Made by a program: the position numbers and the translations under genes
Notes under the pieces: generated by a model
What the model saw: the letters and a program-made list of their open reading frames with translations, nothing else
Database searches by the model: none
Told to the model about the DNA's origin: nothing
Source of the DNA: Terriglobia bacterium
Lineage (GTDB): Bacteria > Acidobacteriota > Terriglobia > Terriglobales > Acidobacteriaceae
Assembly: GCA_020073645.1 (NCBI GenBank)
Contig: JAIQET010000036.1
Coordinates: forward strand, 1-42,663
Direction of reading: 5' to 3'
DNA length: 42,663 nucleotides
Shown: positions 42,257 to 42,663 of the stretch, one piece after another
Numbering within the stretch: position 1 is the stretch's first letter
Layout of the letters: each line of letters starts with the position of its first letter

Positions 42257-42640
42257 GTGCCAACGCTGAAGATCAACGGCATCGAAGTCGAAGTCGAGCA
42301 CGGGATGACGGTACTGGAAGCAGCGCGCTTCCTGGGGATCCCGATTCCTACCCTGTGCCATGAAGACGCCCTCCAGCCCTATGGCGCCTGCCGCCTGTGC
42401 CTGGTTGAAGTCTCGAACGGGAGGAAGACGACGCTGCAAGCCTCCTGCTGCCTGCCCGCCGATGACGGCCTGGTGGTGTTCACCCACTCGGCACGGGTGG
42501 AGCGGGCGCGCAAGCTCCTGGCGGCCCTCGAGGAGCACCGGTGGAACGCGGAGTATCCCGCCAACGTATTCATCGTGGTCGCCACCGACGTCGAGCGCGA
42601 GATCTTCGAGGCCCGCCTGGCGAGGGGAAGCCTGTCCTGA
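42257..42640 (+). CDS. 2Fe-2S ferredoxin-type protein (HoxU/NuoG N-terminal-like)
   Basis: 127 residues from GTG 42257 (AAGGAG 7 nt upstream). A plant-type 2Fe-2S domain occupies residues 1-80 with ligands Cys34, Cys45, Cys48 and Cys64 (or Cys65), matching the start of NuoG, HoxU and HydA. The chain stops soon after (RARKLLAALEEHRWNAEY...) without the usual His-Cys3 4Fe-4S domain, so it is a short stand-alone ferredoxin subunit. It probably shuttles electrons between the NuoF-like flavoprotein and the next subunit beyond the window edge. Confidence 0.85.
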   Translation: MPTLKINGIEVEVEHGMTVLEAARFLGIPIPTLCHEDALQPYGACRLCLVEVSNGRKTTLQASCCLPADDGLVVFTHSARVERARKLLAALEEHRWNAEYPANVFIVVATDVEREIFEARLARGSLS

Positions 42641-42663
42641 ACCGAAAACTGCTGGCCGGCCTG

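Overview
The window reads as a chromosomal segment of a GC-rich Gram-negative bacterium, most likely an acidobacterium (Acidobacteriota, Terriglobia-like). This is inferred from gene content: a VWFA-domain secreted protein of the acidobacterial type, a DUF2934 protein, a UBP-type zinc-finger protein, a coiled-coil porin, an EAL-HDOD protein, SYLF and DUF3106 proteins, and encoded 3'-CCA tRNAs. No rRNA gene or CRISPR array is present.

Bases 1-2735 form a lower-GC accessory region. It holds the 3' end of a hydantoinase/oxoprolinase gene, a decayed insertion sequence (561-1805; frameshift plus nonsense codon in its transposase) and a two-gene cassette. The cassette has a 70-residue peptide gene followed 22 nt later by a ComQ-like isoprenyl-transferase gene. 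I read it as a candidate ComX/ComQ-type prenylated-peptide system. The transferase gene is cut off at about 2735, where it abuts a ccmF fragment in the opposite orientation that is cut off at the same point: a rearrangement or assembly junction.

From 2735 to about 18800 the genes are mostly independent units: a zinc alcohol dehydrogenase, tRNA-Glu, a PAS-GGDEF-EAL protein, a coiled-coil porin, a DUF1579 protein, gamma-glutamyltransferase, a ParDE-type toxin-antitoxin pair (coupled by TAATG), the Tag glycosylase, SYLF and VWFA proteins, an AhpD-like protein and an STN-domain secreted protein.

From 18800 to 30000 come housekeeping genes (uvrA, CPBP protease, pyrE, mtnA), a secreted cysteine-rich protein with a perfect CRP-like palindrome upstream, a dienelactone-hydrolase-like enzyme, an Arg/Gly-rich protein with a degenerate receiver domain, an EAL-HDOD protein and tRNA-Val with a tandem partial copy of its 3' end.

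From 30000 to 39000 lie an ECF sigma/anti-sigma/DUF3106 operon, proline dehydrogenase, a TonB-C protein, a UBP zinc finger, trxB, and a HAMP-SpoIIE phosphatase. The right end (39700-42640) encodes a NuoE/NuoF(HydB-like)/2Fe-2S flavin-based electron-transfer module that continues past the edge.

A recurring feature is a set of intergenic elements built from short arrays of 7-nt units. Most have two arms in inverted orientation, each locus has its own heptamer, and several begin inside the stop codon of the preceding gene (loci near 18832, 23061, 23814/24889, 35813, 36102 and 38435).
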